From contig DXGW01000183.1 of assembly GCA_019113665.1 (NCBI GenBank), forward strand, positions 1 to 6,433: a DNA stretch of 6,433 nt, written 5' to 3'. The position numbers and the translations under genes were made by a program. Below the pieces are notes generated by a model, which worked only from the letters and a program-made list of their open reading frames with translations, made no database searches and was not told the DNA's origin. This document shows positions 5,240 to 6,433 of the stretch, one piece after another (the first letter of the stretch is position 1; the number at the start of each line of letters is the position of its first letter). The DNA is from Candidatus Alistipes excrementipullorum. Its GTDB lineage: Bacteria > Bacteroidota > Bacteroidia > Bacteroidales > Rikenellaceae.

Positions 5240-6433
5240 TTATTTGAAGGTAAAATGCTTTACTTGCTGCAGAAGGTTTGTCGGCGGAGTCTCTCCCTCG
5301 GCCAGCGGGCAGAGGATCGTGGTGTCTGTGCTCGTCTTGCCGTCGGCGTCGAACCGGCCGTTGACCACCGTCTGCAGGAACTTCGCCAGGGCGACCTTGT
5401 CGTTGTACATCTGTTCCGTTATGGCCTTGCACTCCTTGAGTACGCTGCCTCCGGCTTTCAGCAGCTTGCCGTACGATATGCCCTTGAACCCGAGTTCGAC
5501 CAGCCCGAGACCGGCACTTGCCTGTCCGATCGACAGGTCGGTTATGTTGTTTTTGATCTCCTTCAGCGTCTTGATGTCGTTGAGTGCATATTCCAGTTCC
5601 CTGGTAATCGAATTCAGGTTCTCGCCACGGGTCGATTCCAGCGTTACGGCCCTGCACGGCACTCCCGCGTCGGTTTCGAGATAATAGGTGTAGATTTCGT
5701 ATTTGGGCTCCATCTGCCCGACTGCTTTCGACACCTTCTCGTGCAGACGGGTGACTCCCCAGAAAAAATCGTCCACCTCCTTCTGCCCCGACGATGCGGG
5801 GCGTTCCCACTGGCTCTGCACCTTCGGCGCATTCCATTCGGGTTGCGTCACCACGGCCTGCGAGAGGCGTGCCGCCCTGGGTATGTCGAGCGGCAGGTGG
5901 TCCTTGGTGAGTTTTATGTCGTAGAATATGAACTGTCCCGACCAGTTATCGGTATTGGCCAGCCAGAACATCAGTTGCTCGCAGCCGTCGATCGGGACCG
6001 TTATGGTTTGCGGTTCCATGGTCTCGTACAGGGCTATCTGTGCGACGACCTTGTGGTCGGCGCCGATGAGCAATGTCTCCGTGTAGTCGTCAGGGCGGAT
6101 ATACGGGTGGCAGCAGGCAACGGTAAATGTAACGCTGTTGTATTCGCCGTATGTGTTGAATGCCGCGCACGAGTTCTCGAGGGCCTCGCCTCCGGCCGCC
6201 AGCATGAGGAATGCCGCCACACCGATCAGCGTGCTGCCCACGACGGCTCCGCCGACTGCGACACCGCCTGCTACGAAAGCCGACCCGACGGCCGTCCCGC
6301 CGATTGCGCCGGCAGCCGCACCGTCGCTCCCAGACAGCACACCGTGGTCGAGCGAGAAGTGTACGCTTGTCTGCAACATGAATCCCTTGTATATGCGCTG
6401 TCCGTTGAGGTCGAAATATTTCTTGAGGGTCGA
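5240..6433 (-). CDS. NPCBM-like protein with glycine-zipper segment, 5' end outside window
   Basis: The frame has no stop before the right edge. The first ATG in the window (6379) gives 379 residues, but 18 more codons upstream read as plausible protein (KKYFDLNGQRIYKGF), so the real start is probably beyond 6433. Residues here count from that ATG. YKGFML before it, then AAFNTYGEYNSVTFTV (72-87), ETLLIGADHKVV (101-112), PQTITVPIDGCEQLMFWL (123-140) and FIFYDIKLTK (150-159) resemble an NPCBM-type beta-sandwich, a possible carbohydrate-binding fold. Between its first and second strands lies a Gly/Ala/Val hydrophobic segment (20-64) with GxxxG spacing. A polar linker (160-205) leads into a largely helical C-terminal half (206-379) with two Gly-rich breaks. 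The protein seems to be the first visible member of an operon with the 225-residue gene. NPCBM similarity was judged by eye, and the function is unknown. Confidence 0.8.
   Translation of the reverse strand, partial: STLKKYFDLNGQRIYKGFMLQTSVHFSLDHGVLSGSDGAAAGAIGGTAVGSAFVAGGVAVGGAVVGSTLIGVAAFLMLAAGGEALENSCAAFNTYGEYNSVTFTVACCHPYIRPDDYTETLLIGADHKVVAQIALYETMEPQTITVPIDGCEQLMFWLANTDNWSGQFIFYDIKLTKDHLPLDIPRAARLSQAVVTQPEWNAPKVQSQWERPASSGQKEVDDFFWGVTRLHEKVSKAVGQMEPKYEIYTYYLETDAGVPCRAVTLESTRGENLNSITRELEYALNDIKTLKEIKNNITDLSIGQASAGLGLVELGFKGISYGKLLKAGGSVLKECKAITEQMYNDKVALAKFLQTVVNGRFDADGKTSTDTTILCPLAEGETPPTNLLQQVKHFTFK

Noticed and set aside
5223..5837. N-terminal extension of the 225-residue minus-strand gene to 430 residues
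   Set aside because: The extension overlaps the upstream gene in another frame and is low-complexity, rich in Arg, Gly, Glu and Gln, typical of a shadow frame; METENN at 5222 gives a sensible start.

Overview
The window looks like chromosomal DNA from a member of the Bacteroidota, probably Bacteroidales; a Rikenellaceae/Alistipes-type genome is plausible, but this is a guess. Three genes are preceded by the Bacteroidota -7 box TAnnTTTG. Start codons have A-rich leaders instead of Shine-Dalgarno motifs. The base composition is moderately GC-rich and the metabolic proteins resemble Bacteroidota versions. There is no tRNA, rRNA, CRISPR array, insertion sequence or phage gene.

Layout. (1) At the left edge is the 3' part of a plus-strand gene resembling the AlkZ-related winged-helix family (1-594). 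A gap with inverted and direct repeats follows. (2) purC (755-1714, +), SAICAR synthase of purine biosynthesis, has its own promoter. (3) sdaA (1814-3016, -), the iron-sulfur L-serine ammonia-lyase, converges on purC. A 17-bp perfect stem between them probably terminates transcription from both sides. (4) A divergent promoter region (3017-3181) serves sdaA on one side and an exported MORN/YwqK-like protein (3182-4408, +) on the other. The latter has a 5'-terminal leader hairpin and a signal peptide built from a perfect 9-bp tandem repeat. (5) On the minus strand at the right edge are two closely spaced genes of unknown function. One is a protein open at the window edge (5240-6433) with an NPCBM-like beta domain that seems split by a long glycine-zipper hydrophobic segment. 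Seventeen bases downstream is a 225-residue, mostly helical soluble protein (4545-5222).

How the genes fit together. purC and sdaA are housekeeping enzymes, each apparently transcribed alone, and nothing here links them functionally. The exported MORN-like protein is a single-gene unit. The two right-hand genes look like one operon and are the least explained part of the window. The best candidates for a second look are the glycine-zipper insertion in that pair and the C-terminal histidine of SdaA, which falls where a characterised homologue carries an iron-binding cysteine.
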